From Pseudomonadota bacterium (GTDB taxonomy: Bacteria; Pseudomonadota; Gammaproteobacteria; Burkholderiales; Thiobacillaceae): a stretch of 41,432 nt of DNA. How positions within the stretch are numbered: position 1 is the stretch's first letter; the number at the start of each line of letters is the position of its first letter. A program made the position numbers and the translations under genes. The notes under the pieces were generated by a model. The model did not search any database and was not told where the DNA came from. It saw only the letters and a program-made list of their open reading frames with translations. Location of the stretch: positions 1-41,432 of the forward strand of contig JAURYL010000070.1 of assembly GCA_030653935.1 (NCBI GenBank), in the 5' to 3' direction. Below are positions 1 through 7,410 of the stretch, in pieces.

Positions 1-114
1 CGCGATCTGTTGGCGCTGATCGCCAGACGGACGTACCCGCACCGGGAAAATCTCTCGAAACCGCGTAAACCGGGGAGAAAACCGCATAAATCCATGACGC
101 AGAAAAATTGCTGA
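1..114 (+). CDS. 3' end of an unidentified ORF, possibly a transposase tail
   Basis: An open frame enters from the left edge and ends at TGA 112-114, giving 37 residues rich in Arg, Lys and Pro (it includes RRTYPHREN and KPRKPGRKPH). Strongly basic Pro/Arg/Lys tails of this kind are common at the C-termini of IS4-type DDE transposases, and the neighbouring DNA is decayed, which fits an insertion-sequence end. No catalytic residue lies inside the window and I see no clear terminal inverted repeat after the stop, so the family is a guess. It could equally be the tail of another basic protein. Confidence 0.3.
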   Translation, partial: RDLLALIARRTYPHRENLSKPRKPGRKPHKSMTQKNC

Positions 115-290
115 TAGGGCTTAACTTGGGTGGATTGGGTGAACCCTCCCTCGTGTATCCCGGTTTTCCGGTTGTTTTCATGCTGCGTCGCAGTCTGGTT
201 CGACTTGGCGCGCGGCGGAATGATAAGCGCAAACCACGTCTCGCATCAATTTTGCCGATTCCACAATTCCAAACGTCAGTTCAGCCTAGC

Positions 291-323
291 AGGATGGGTT
301 GAGCGAGCGCGGAACCCACATCC
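291..323. repeat. Palindromic repeat, GGATGGGTT/AACCCACATCC type
   Basis: GGATGGGTT is followed after about 12 bases by AACCCACATCC, giving an imperfect inverted repeat. Elements with this GGGTT...AACCC form are scattered in many proteobacterial genomes. This is the only copy seen in the window. Confidence 0.45.
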
Positions 324-415
324 GAAATCGTGTATCGACCGCACTCCCCACCCCCCTCACCGCTCCCGCAAACTCTCTTCCCCATATGGAGCGGGCGGGA
401 ATGCAAGCGCGCCCT

Positions 416-438
416 GTAGCGCAGGCTTCCAGCCTGCG
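416..438. repeat. REP-like palindrome, GTAGCGC-GGCTTCCAGCC family
   Basis: GTAGCGCAGGCTTCCAGCCTGC has the arms GCAGGCT and AGCCTGC around a TCC loop. Related copies occur at 899-921, 25852-25925 (a pair inside a gene), 34600-34623 and 39487-39509, and a looser one overlaps the terminator at 16263-16285. Confidence 0.75.
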
Positions 439-508
439 GCCGTCCGGCCGAAGCGCCGACGGCTTCGCCGATTCGTTGGTCTGATAGAGGCATCACGCCA
501 TCTGCAAT

Positions 509-688
509 CGATGCCGCCGCTTTCAGGGTATCGACGCCGGACACCGCCTCCAGCAGAAACGCCTGATTCTCCGCGCCGCGATTGAATTTCTCGTTCAGGC
601 GGGCGTGTGAAAGCTGGGTGATGAGCAGGAAAATCAGGCCATACAACGGCAACGAAGCGAGCACCACCCGGGTGAACGACACGCTGTA
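509..688 (-). pseudogene. Fragment of an HlyB-type type I secretion ATPase (membrane domain)
   Basis: About 60 codons on the minus strand read as the ABC membrane-domain segment typical of HlyB/RTX-toxin exporters, including SLPLYGLIFLL, HARLNEKFNRGAENQAF and LLEAVSGVDTLKA. In intact transporters this block sits in the transmembrane domain of a roughly 700-residue protein. Here neither the N-terminal half nor the ATPase domain (Walker A, signature, Walker B) is present on either side, and the flanks are repeats, so it is a remnant. It belongs to a different subfamily from the intact exporter at 3780-5954, which suggests a second type I system once stood here and was lost. Confidence 0.75.
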
Positions 689-689
689 G

Positions 690-735
690 CGAGTAGGGTG
701 GAAAAGCGGTTTTATCGTGCCTTCCGCCGCCTGTC
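690..735. repeat. REP-like palindrome, GGAAAAGCGG...CCTTCCGCC family
   Basis: GTGGAAAAGCGG, then TTATCGTGCCTTCCGCC, closely matches the reverse complement of the stretch at about 34648-34684. The match of an ordered string of words at two distant intergenic sites marks a dispersed repeat. 736-1017 beyond it holds no gene that I can support. Confidence 0.55.
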
Positions 736-898
736 GCCCGAAGATAGCGGAAGGCGCCGGCAAAAAGCCGCCGGCTTTTCCAATGGGATGGACTCCCCCC
801 TGCCACGGCATAGAAGTGCCAGACTGGAGAAATCTCAACCAGTCACGAGAAGAAAGGAGCCAGAAATTGAACGTTACGTCCTACGCGGGTGTAAAGAC

Positions 899-921
899 GC
901 CGGCTGGAAGCCGGCGCTACA
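899..921. repeat. REP-like palindrome, GCCGGCTGGAAGCCGGCGCTAC
   Basis: GCCGGCT and AGCCGGC arms flank GGA, followed by GCTACA. It is the opposite orientation of the copy at 416-438 and matches 39487-39509 base for base over the core. It lies about 100 bases past the end of the TolC-type gene and could act as a transcription-end hairpin for it, although no T-run is present. Confidence 0.75.
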
Positions 922-1017
922 CGCGGTGCATCGGCCGTGTTTCTTTGGAACGATTTGTGGCGGCGGGTTAATTACTTCGCTCTTTACGCAATACCAGGCT
1001 AGACGCCAGCCCCGGTT

Positions 1018-2487
1018 TCATTTCCGTCGAATTTTTCTCGCTACCCTTGCGGTGCGTAGTGGAGCCGCCTTGGTCACTGTCGTCTCGGGGGTGACGATAA
1101 CGGGCTCGGCGGCCGCTTGTTGCTCGTGCTTCGGCGCGGTCAGCGGCGTGTCGTGGTAGCCGTTGGCGAGGGCTTGCCGAAGTTTGCCGATCATGCTGAG
1201 CAGGCGCGCTTGGTCGAGGAGTTGCAGGTTGCGGTTGTCGATCACGTCTCCGATTGCCGAGAAGCGTTCGTTCTGAGCGGTGGCGACGTCCAGTAGGGAA
1301 CGTTTGCCGGCATCGAATTGCAGCCGGTAGGCGTGATAGACACGGCTTGTGGTTTCCACCCGCTCGACCAGTTCCGGCTGAATCACCCGCGCTTCGGCCA
1401 GTTCCTGATGCAGCGCGCCGAGGTCTCCGGAGAGGTTGATCCGCAGGGAGTCGGCGGCGGCGCGGGCGGCTTTGTGGCGTTCCACGGATTCGTCGACGCG
1501 GGCGAACGTCCTGCCGCCCAGGGGAATCTCCAGGTTGAGGGAGATCTGGTTGGAGCGTTGGGTATCGGTGACGGCGGCGGGGGAGATGTCGGCGTAGAGG
1601 CGGCGGTTCAGTTCCAGGTCGAGACTGGGCCAGTATGCGCCACGGGCGGCGTTAACCTCGGCGGCGCGGGCGGCGACACGTTTCATGCCGGCGCGCAGCT
1701 GTGGGTTGTCGTTCTCCAGCAGGGCTTGCAATTGTTCCAGGCCGCGTGCGTTGTCGGGGGCTTCCAGCCAGGGTGCCGAGAGGTTCGCCGGCGGCTGGCC
1801 GGTGAGTTGCTGGAAACGATACTCGCCGCCGCCCAGTTGCCCGCGCAACTGGCTGCGTTGTACGCGGATGCGGATCAGGTCGGATTCGATCTGGTCGAGG
1901 TCGGCGGGTGAGACGCGGCCGGCGTCGACCCGGTTTTTCACCGACGCGCGCAAGGCTTCAAATTCCTTGATCAGAGTATCGGCGACTTCGAGGCGTTGGC
2001 GCAGGCGAACCAGTTCGGCATAGCGTTCGGTGACTTCCAGGGCGATGCGTTCGTGGGCGTCGTCGAGATCGGCCACGGCCGCTTCCTGGTTCAGTCCGGC
2101 CGAACGCAGCCGGTTGCTGTCGATCCGGCCATTGAACAGATTCCAGCGGAGCGTCGCATTGCCACGCTTGGTGTCGCGACCGACGGAAACGCCGGTTTGT
2201 GAGTCCTGGGCATCGACTTGCCGGTAGTTGAGGCCGAGCGTGGGGTAAAAGTCCGAACGAACCTGGCGCATCTGCGCTTGCGAGGCTTCCAGCAATGCCT
2301 GCGAGGAGCGGATGTCGGGATGGCGTTGGAGTACCTGATCAACCACGGCGGGCAGGGGTGCGGCGCCGAGCTGGGCGCTGAGCAGCAAAGCGAGTAGCGG
2401 GGTTGCTCGCGCGGTCCGGGTGTGAGCGGGTGATGTGGCCGCAACCTGGCCTACGGATTGTTGCGCGGGGGGGCGGATGCGGCTCAC
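1018..2487 (-). CDS. TolC-family outer membrane protein of a type I secretion system
   Basis: The 489-residue protein forms the outer-membrane channel through which type I cargo leaves the cell. It resembles TolC/LapE-type factors: a hydrophobic export segment (LLALLLSAQLGAAP, about residues 31-44), then long amphipathic helices with the family pattern VLQRHPDIRSSQA, a WNLFNG motif, and two outer-membrane-efflux repeats. The chosen GTG start abuts the stop of the HlyD-type gene (TGAGTG), so translation is probably coupled. It is the last gene of the ABC-adaptor-channel operon 1018-5954. The first 30 or so residues are polar and uncharged for a signal peptide, so a start further in is possible. 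The C-terminal 50 residues are basic and Ala-rich (ends ARKIRRK), which is unusual but not diagnostic. Confidence 0.9.
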   Translation of the reverse strand: MSRIRPPAQQSVGQVAATSPAHTRTARATPLLALLLSAQLGAAPLPAVVDQVLQRHPDIRSSQALLEASQAQMRQVRSDFYPTLGLNYRQVDAQDSQTGVSVGRDTKRGNATLRWNLFNGRIDSNRLRSAGLNQEAAVADLDDAHERIALEVTERYAELVRLRQRLEVADTLIKEFEALRASVKNRVDAGRVSPADLDQIESDLIRIRVQRSQLRGQLGGGEYRFQQLTGQPPANLSAPWLEAPDNARGLEQLQALLENDNPQLRAGMKRVAARAAEVNAARGAYWPSLDLELNRRLYADISPAAVTDTQRSNQISLNLEIPLGGRTFARVDESVERHKAARAAADSLRINLSGDLGALHQELAEARVIQPELVERVETTSRVYHAYRLQFDAGKRSLLDVATAQNERFSAIGDVIDNRNLQLLDQARLLSMIGKLRQALANGYHDTPLTAPKHEQQAAAEPVIVTPETTVTKAAPLRTARVARKIRRK

Positions 2488-3783
2488 TCAGCGTTCCCTC
2501 AAGGACTTGTCCAGCGTCTTGACCACCGGCTTCAGCAGATATTCCATCAGGGTGCGTTTGCCAGTGAGGATGCTGGCATCGGCGCCCATGCCGGCGGAGA
2601 TGGTGAGGCGTTCGGCGGCCGCGCCGAGGTAATTGTGCTCGGTTTCCAGGATGACCTCGAAATAGGATTCCTGCCGTTCCTTGTCCATCAGCGCGTCGGC
2701 GCCGACCCGTTTCACCTTGCCAAGGAGGGTGCCGAAAATCGAGGAATCGTAGGCGCTGACGCGGATTTTCGCATCCTGGCCGGGGTGGATGAAGGCGATG
2801 TCGGCGGGTTTGACGCGGACGCTGATCAGCAGCTTGTCTTCCGCCGGTACCAGTTCCATCAGGGTCTGGCCCGCCTGCGCGATACCGCCGACGGTGGTGA
2901 GCAGCAAGCGGTTGACGATGCCATCCATGGGCGCGCGCAGCTCGCGGCGGTCTACCCGGTCGGCCTGGGCGGTGATCTGCTGCGAGGTGGTGGCCGCTTT
3001 CAGCTCCAGTTCGCTGCGTTCGCGGCTGGCGTCGGCGTTGAAACGCGAGTCGATTTCCGCCAGCCGGGCGCGGGCCTCCTGAACGGCGGCCTGCAAGCGC
3101 TGCACGGACACCCGCGCCGCTTCCAGGTCGCCCCGCAGACTCGATACCTTCTGTTTGGCGATCAGGTAGTCGGCGCGAGCGCCGGCGCCCTGCTTCATCA
3201 GCTTCTCTTCCATCGCCAGGCTTTCTCCGGCATCGATCAGCAGCACATCCATGGTCGCGATGCGGGATCGGGTCTCGGCCAGTTCCTGTTCACGCTGGAT
3301 GACCTGCTTTCTCACGGTTTCGCTGGCATCTTGCCGTTCCAGTTTGCGCGACTGCCACAAGGCTTGTTGCTCGGCCACGTGGCGTGGCGCGGCTTCCTTC
3401 AATTCCTGGGGAAAAACCGGCGCGCGTCCGAGGATTTCCGCGTTCAGCCTGACCAGTGCCGCGCGCACGCCCCACCAGGTATGGCGCGATTCGCCCAGAT
3501 CGGAATTGAACTGGAGGTTCTCCAGTCGCGCCAGGAGGTCTCCGCGTTTCACCGTCTGGCCTTCCTTGACCGCGATGGCCTGGATGATGCCGCCTTCCAT
3601 GCTCTGGATTTCCTGTACCCGGCTCGTGGGAATAACCTTGCCGCTGGCCTGCACGGCGATGTCCAGTTGCGCCCAGGACATCCAGGTTACGGCGAACAGC
3701 AGGAATAGAACGATGCCGCCGACCAGGGCAAACACCGCGCGGCGTGGGCCCCGATCATGATCGGGGTGTGGGATGTGGCTCAT
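2488..3783 (-). CDS. HlyD-family type I secretion periplasmic adaptor
   Basis: The 431-residue membrane-fusion protein links the inner-membrane ABC transporter to the TolC-type channel. It has one N-terminal membrane span (about residues 16-38, VFALVGGIVLFLLFAVTW). It then has a biotinyl-lipoyl-like half motif (GKVIPTSRVQEIQSMEGG), long coiled-coil hairpin helices rich in Glu, Arg and Ala (about 95-270), and a second lipoyl half with ELRAPMDGIVNRL. The C-terminal beta domain carries VRVKPADIAFIHPGQ. This order and length are standard for HlyD/LapC proteins. Its ATG overlaps the stop of the ABC gene by four bases (ATGA, 3780-3783), and its TGA touches the TolC-type start, so the three proteins are made together. 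Confidence 0.95.
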   Translation of the reverse strand: MSHIPHPDHDRGPRRAVFALVGGIVLFLLFAVTWMSWAQLDIAVQASGKVIPTSRVQEIQSMEGGIIQAIAVKEGQTVKRGDLLARLENLQFNSDLGESRHTWWGVRAALVRLNAEILGRAPVFPQELKEAAPRHVAEQQALWQSRKLERQDASETVRKQVIQREQELAETRSRIATMDVLLIDAGESLAMEEKLMKQGAGARADYLIAKQKVSSLRGDLEAARVSVQRLQAAVQEARARLAEIDSRFNADASRERSELELKAATTSQQITAQADRVDRRELRAPMDGIVNRLLLTTVGGIAQAGQTLMELVPAEDKLLISVRVKPADIAFIHPGQDAKIRVSAYDSSIFGTLLGKVKRVGADALMDKERQESYFEVILETEHNYLGAAAERLTISAGMGADASILTGKRTLMEYLLKPVVKTLDKSLRER

Positions 3784-5954
3784 GCCGCTTGCTCCATCAC
3801 GGTTTTCGCGCCCTGCAACTGCTTGAGCACCGCGTCGCGCGGGCCATCCAGCACCACGCGGCCCTGGTCCATCACCACCAGGCGGTCGACCAAGGGCAGC
3901 ATCGCGGTGCGGTGAGTCACCAGCAGCAGGGTCACGTTCTGCAGGCGGCGCAGGTTCTGGATGAGGGTCTGCTCCGTCGCCGGGTCCATCATGCTGGTTG
4001 GTTCATCCAGTAGCAGCACATTGGGTTGGTGCGCGACGCCGCGGGCGATGCACACCGCCTGGCGCTGACCGCCGGAAATCCGCTCGCCGCGTTCGCCGAC
4101 CTGGGTGCCGAGGCCGTTGGGCATCTGTGCCAGGGTTTCCTCAAGGCAGGCGAAGCGGATGGCGCCGAGCAGTTGCTCGTCGGCGATGTTGGTGGCGCCG
4201 AGCAGGATGTTTTCCCGGATATCACCATGGAACAACACGATGTCCTGCGGCACATAGCCGATGCGACGGCGCAGGCTCAGCGGTTCGATCTGGCCCACGG
4301 AAAGCCCGTCGATCAGCACCGTGCCTTGATCCGGGCCATAAAGATTGACCAGCATCCGCAACAAGGTGCTTTTGCCGGAGCCGATGCGGCCGATGAAACC
4401 GATCTTCTCGCCCGGCGCAATCTTCAGGTTGAGCCCCTTGAGCAGCGGGGGCGAATCCGGGTAGGCGAAGTGCACGTCGCGGAATTCGATCTGCCCACGC
4501 AGGCCGGAGACATGCAGGCTGTCCACCTGCTCATCCACCGGCGAGGCCATCACCTTGTCCAGTGCGGTGAGCGCCAGCTTGGTCTGCTCGTAGCGGATGA
4601 TCAGGCCGGCGATCTGCCCCGCCGGCGCCATCGCCCGCGCCGCCAGCATGGACACCGCGATCAACTGGCCCATGGTGAGTTGCCCCTCGGCGATCATCAG
4701 GGCGCCGAATACGATCAGCAGCACGGTGGTGAGGCCCGTGAGTGTGGCGGAGAGGTTGGTGCCGAAGGTCGACCATTCGCGCATGCGCACCGCGTTCTCG
4801 GAAATCTTTACCGTCAGCATTTCCCACTTGCGCCGCGCCCAGGCATCCGCGCCCAGGCATTTCACGGTATCCAGCCCGTTCATGGTCTCGAACAGATGGG
4901 CGGTGCGCTGCGCGGTTTCCTTCATGTTCTCGTTTAATACCTTGCCGATCGGACGGCGCAGCAGCAGGGCGGCAATCAGGATGATCGGCACCATCACCAG
5001 CGGCACCAGCGCCAGCCAGCCGCCCACCAGCGCGATCACCCCTATATAGAACAGCATGAAGGGCAGATCACCGAGCAGGGTGAGGGTGGTGGAGGTGAAG
5101 AACTCGCGCACCGATTCGAAATCGCGCACCACATTGGCCAGCACGCCGCCGGAAGCGGGACGCGAGGCGGCGCGCAATTTCAGGCTGTGCGCGAAGATGT
5201 GCGAGGACATGGCGACATCGGCGCGGCGCCCGGCCGCTTCCAATAGATAACTGCGCAACATCTTGATGAACAGGTCGAAAAAAGTGACCACCACCACCGC
5301 CGTGGTCAGCACCCAGAGGCTGTCGAGGGCGTTGTTCGGCACCACACGGTCGTACACCGCCATGGTGAAGAACGGAATCACCGCGCCGAACAGGTTGATC
5401 ACGGCGGTGGCCAGCAACGCCCAGCCGTAGATCGAACGATTCTCCAGAAACACATCCCAGAACCAGCGACGCGGATGCGCCTTCTGATAGAGCAGGCTGC
5501 GCGCGTCAAAGTAGAACACCGGGCGCGCGTAAAACCAGTCCGCGTCCTTGTATTCCGCCGCCACCGAGGCCAGCGGCAGCCAGGTGAGGCCGTCGATGCC
5601 GGCCTGGGCGCATTCCAGGCGGTCGCCCTCCTTCTTCAGAACCACCAACGCGTCACCCGCCGGCGTCATCGCCAACGCGGGCAGGGCGGATGCGCGCAAA
5701 TGACCGGGCTCGGCCTTGCATGGGGTCAGGCTTAGCCCCGCGCGCCCCGCGCACTCGGCGAGTTCTACGGCCGTGATCCTGCCCGCAGGCAAGGGCACCC
5801 CCGCCACGATCTGGTCCGGATCGATGCCGCGGCCAAAGAAGCGCGCAAGAAAGAGCAGCCGATCCAGTGTGGCGTCAACCGCCGGATTGGCTGGGTTTGC
5901 GGAGAGCGTGGCGGTTGAGTGCGTGGTCATGGAGCTGATTGACAAGGATTTCAT
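3780..5954 (-). CDS. Type I secretion system permease/ATPase (LssB/LapB type)
   Basis: The 724-residue ABC transporter powers export of unfolded cargo. The N-terminal 150 residues form a C39-peptidase-like domain. At the place where processing transporters carry the catalytic Cys the sequence reads RLLFLARFFGRG with no Cys, so it should bind cargo without cutting it, as in LapB- and HlyB-type exporters. A membrane domain follows (about 170-460; FFTMAVYDRVVPN is a family signature). The ATPase domain has Walker A GRIGSGKST (near 520), signature ISGGQRQ (near 622), Walker B VLLLDEPTS (near 645) and H-loop VTHR. It starts the operon and is transcribed away from the giant adhesin. No strong ribosome binding site precedes either ATG (5954 or 5930), so the exact start is uncertain. 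Confidence 0.95.
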   Translation of the reverse strand: MKSLSISSMTTHSTATLSANPANPAVDATLDRLLFLARFFGRGIDPDQIVAGVPLPAGRITAVELAECAGRAGLSLTPCKAEPGHLRASALPALAMTPAGDALVVLKKEGDRLECAQAGIDGLTWLPLASVAAEYKDADWFYARPVFYFDARSLLYQKAHPRRWFWDVFLENRSIYGWALLATAVINLFGAVIPFFTMAVYDRVVPNNALDSLWVLTTAVVVVTFFDLFIKMLRSYLLEAAGRRADVAMSSHIFAHSLKLRAASRPASGGVLANVVRDFESVREFFTSTTLTLLGDLPFMLFYIGVIALVGGWLALVPLVMVPIILIAALLLRRPIGKVLNENMKETAQRTAHLFETMNGLDTVKCLGADAWARRKWEMLTVKISENAVRMREWSTFGTNLSATLTGLTTVLLIVFGALMIAEGQLTMGQLIAVSMLAARAMAPAGQIAGLIIRYEQTKLALTALDKVMASPVDEQVDSLHVSGLRGQIEFRDVHFAYPDSPPLLKGLNLKIAPGEKIGFIGRIGSGKSTLLRMLVNLYGPDQGTVLIDGLSVGQIEPLSLRRRIGYVPQDIVLFHGDIRENILLGATNIADEQLLGAIRFACLEETLAQMPNGLGTQVGERGERISGGQRQAVCIARGVAHQPNVLLLDEPTSMMDPATEQTLIQNLRRLQNVTLLLVTHRTAMLPLVDRLVVMDQGRVVLDGPRDAVLKQLQGAKTVMEQAA

Positions 5955-6223
5955 GAAGCGGATTGGAGCGCGATAAGTGCGCCTGCAGGCGCATTAGAAC
6001 ATGTGGGCGTCAATGTGAGTGCCCACGCGCAAACCAGGCTGTGATGTCCCTCATACACATCAAGGATGGTCTTGTCGAATTCCTGGCAGTGGCGCCGAGA
6101 AATTGACATTATTCCGGCGAAAAAAGTTATCCACAGGAGAAGCGGTTGAATTCATAAGGAAAGAAGGTGTCGGGAATGTTTACACATTGAAAGCGATTCT
6201 CAACAACCTACATACGAAAAGGA

Positions 6224-6241
6224 CAGGAATGACCATTCCTG
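6224..6241. promoter_or_regulatory. Perfect 18-bp palindrome, candidate operator
   Basis: CAGGAATG-AC-CATTCCTG is an exact 8+2+8 inverted repeat. Its centre lies about 40 bases upstream of the -24 element of the sigma-54 promoter. That is close for a typical enhancer but compatible with a dimeric activator or repressor site. PEP-CTERM genes are commonly controlled by the sigma-54 activator PrsR (known for the family). That PrsR is the protein bound here is inference. Confidence 0.5.
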
Positions 6242-6271
6242 GTCGCTTTCTTTGAATGCGGTTTTGACAAG

Positions 6272-6287
6272 TGGCATGCCCCTTGCA
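6272..6287 (+). promoter_or_regulatory. Sigma-54 (RpoN) promoter
   Basis: TGGCATGCCCCTTGCA matches the consensus TGGCACG-N4-TTGCW at all but one of the defined positions, with GG and GC separated by exactly ten bases. It would start transcription near 6298, about 45 bases before the ATG of the PEP-CTERM peptide and after no other gene. The AAGGGG ribosome binding site lies at 6333-6338. Confidence 0.85.
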
Positions 6288-6344
6288 GTTGGTGATTGCA
6301 GAAAGTTCTGCATTTTTTCACTTTTGCCATTTAAGGGGCCTTCC

Positions 6345-6491
6345 ATGCGCACTCTACTTTCCATTGCCGTGTTGCTATCTGTGGCGGCGCCGGCATTCGC
6401 CGATCCCAATTTTGTTCCCGAACCCGAATCGCTGTCCTTGCTCGCCATTGGCGCGCTTGGCCTTCTGGTTGCGCTTCGCCGCAAAAAGTAA
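6345..6491 (+). CDS. Minimal PEP-CTERM sorting-signal peptide (48 residues)
   Basis: The peptide has a textbook signal peptide ending in AAPAFA (residues 1-19). Only four residues (DPNF) come before a PEP-CTERM signal: VPEPESLSLL from residue 24, a hydrophobic span AIGALGLLVAL and a basic end RRKK. PEP-CTERM tails are recognised by exosortase, which cleaves at the PEP site and releases or transfers the N-terminal part. Here signal peptidase plus exosortase would leave a product of only about seven residues. AAGGGG six bases before the ATG supports the start, and a sigma-54 promoter upstream and a strong terminator downstream frame it as a complete gene. It may be a functional micro-substrate, a regulator or decoy of the sorting system, or the remainder of a larger PEP-CTERM gene after a clean internal deletion. 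No exosortase lies in the window. Confidence 0.85.
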   Translation: MRTLLSIAVLLSVAAPAFADPNFVPEPESLSLLAIGALGLLVALRRKK

Positions 6492-6495
6492 GTCC

Positions 6496-6525
6496 AAAGA
6501 GAGCCGGGTAAAACCGGCTCTCTTT
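6496..6525 (+). terminator. Rho-independent terminator of the PEP-CTERM gene
   Basis: AAAGAGAGCCGG and CCGGCTCTCTTT form a perfect 12-bp stem around GTAAAA, followed by GTATTTATATTT. It begins five bases after the stop codon. Confidence 0.9.
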
Positions 6526-6852
6526 GTATTTATATTTCGTGGCAAGCCGAAGTGTTTTTAACGTCAAGTCGATGTAAGGCGTTTTTTCGACTGATTTTTG
6601 GGTCACCTGGCCGCAGGTGCGTCGATTTGATTTGTCTTGAATCAATGTGTAAATGGCCTAGGTCATGTCTTTGACTCTCGATATGCAGGAACAGAATAGC
6701 GAACTGTCGCTGACTGTCTGTTTCGATAATAAAATCAATAACATAATTAATATATTTTCTCGCCATTGCCAGCGCGCTTATGGGCACGTAATGCGGGTGC
6801 CGGTATTCAGCCAAGTCCCTCTCTGTCATCGATAAATATCCAGGAGATAATC
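6526..6852. other. Upstream region of the giant surface-protein gene
   Basis: There is no gene here. It contains a perfect palindrome CACCTG-GCCG-CAGGTG at 6604-6619 and an AT-rich stretch at about 6724-6762 that would suit promoter opening or nucleoid-protein binding. TTGACT at 6671-6676 with a weak -10 (GAATAG) 17 bases on is the best sigma-70-like match but is poor. No sigma-54 site is present, so the adhesin is probably controlled separately from the PEP-CTERM peptide. Confidence 0.45.
6604..6619. promoter_or_regulatory. Perfect palindrome, possible operator upstream of the adhesin gene
   Basis: CACCTG-GCCG-CAGGTG is a 6+4+6 exact inverted repeat about 235 bases before the adhesin ATG. 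It has no T-run, so it is not an obvious terminator. A regulator site is possible but unsupported by any second copy. Confidence 0.3.
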
Positions 6853-7410
6853 ATGTCACAGCCTCCCGTTGTCACCATCAAGGTCAACTATCCTGGATCC
6901 ATCCCGGACCCGAGCCTGTTCGATATCCAGTTTCTGAGCAGTTCCGTCTTCGGCTTCAATCATTACGATGCATGGTGTGCCGACCGGGATATCGGCATCG
7001 ACCTCTATCCTCAGAGCGACGGAACCTATTCGAGCGGGAGCGTGCAGGCTTCTGTTTATTCGACCTATGAGTTGAGTATTCTGGGCGCCGCGATCCCCAC
7101 CATTGAAAACCCTGGCAATCTGGATGTAGTCAATTGGTTGCTGAACCAGCATTTCTCGGTCAATGGTTATACGCTTGGCGAAGTCCAGGCCGCCATCTGG
7201 ACATTGCTTGGCGACGATTACACCACCAGCACAATCATTTATCCCCGCGATCCTGTCAAGGTTGCCCAATTGGTCGCTCTGGCCAATCAGCACGATGGTT
7301 TTGTGCCGGATATAACCGACAACGATCCGAGCAACGACGATATCGCGGTGATGCTGTTCCCGCACTTGTCCAACGGCACGGCGCAACAACCGACGATCAT
7401 TCAGGTGAAA
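6853..7410 (+). other. Thioester-domain-like N-terminal region of the giant surface protein
   Basis: These 186 residues precede the repeats. Cys42 lies in AWCADRDIGID and Gln112 in EVQAAIW. Gram-positive thioester adhesin domains form a Cys-Gln thioester using a hydrophobic-Cys motif and a (T/hydrophobic)-Q-x-A-(hydrophobic)-W motif, both of which are matched. The 70-residue spacing is shorter than in streptococcal examples. Bond formation is inferred, not shown. Confidence 0.6.

Larger units (their letters stand above)
115..508. other. Gene-poor decayed stretch with palindromic repeats
   Basis: I see no convincing gene here. Open frames on both strands lack ribosome binding sites and family resemblance. 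The stretch holds two palindromes (291-323 and 416-438, listed separately) and runs into the secretion-ATPase remnant at 509-688. It reads as leftover DNA between a mobile-element end and a broken gene. Confidence 0.5.
5955..6344. other. Divergent intergenic region between the secretion operon and the PEP-CTERM gene
   Basis: This 390-base gap separates two divergent transcription units. It is clearly less GC-rich than its surroundings. On the plus side it contains a perfect palindrome (6224-6241) and a sigma-54 type promoter (6272-6287). A plus-strand open frame of 78 codons (6019-6255) has no ribosome binding site or recognisable content and is not called. No convincing sigma-70 promoter for the minus-strand operon could be picked by eye. 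Confidence 0.6.

Noticed and set aside
281-838. Minus-strand open frame of 185 codons as an intact gene
   Set aside because: Only its central 60 codons resemble a secretion ATPase. Both ends translate repeat DNA, so the pseudogene fragment alone is reported.
3780-5954. Active C39 bacteriocin-type peptidase domain in the ABC exporter
   Set aside because: The position of the catalytic Cys is occupied by non-Cys residues, and the predicted cargo has no double-glycine leader.
6019-6255. Plus-strand open frame of 78 codons in the divergent intergenic region
   Set aside because: No ribosome binding site, no recognisable motif, and it runs through the palindrome and almost into the sigma-54 promoter.
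6601-6674. Possible sigma-54 promoter for the giant surface-protein gene
   Set aside because: GG-N10-GC spacing occurs at 6601-6614, but the -12 part is CCGC and the -24 part does not fit. AGGTCATGTCTTTGA at 6660-6674 ends in GA. Neither is credible beside the good site at 6272.
6671-6699. Sigma-70 promoter TTGACT-N17-GAATAG upstream of the surface protein
   Set aside because: The -35 is fair but the -10 matches only two of six positions, so it is kept only as a note in the intergenic entry.
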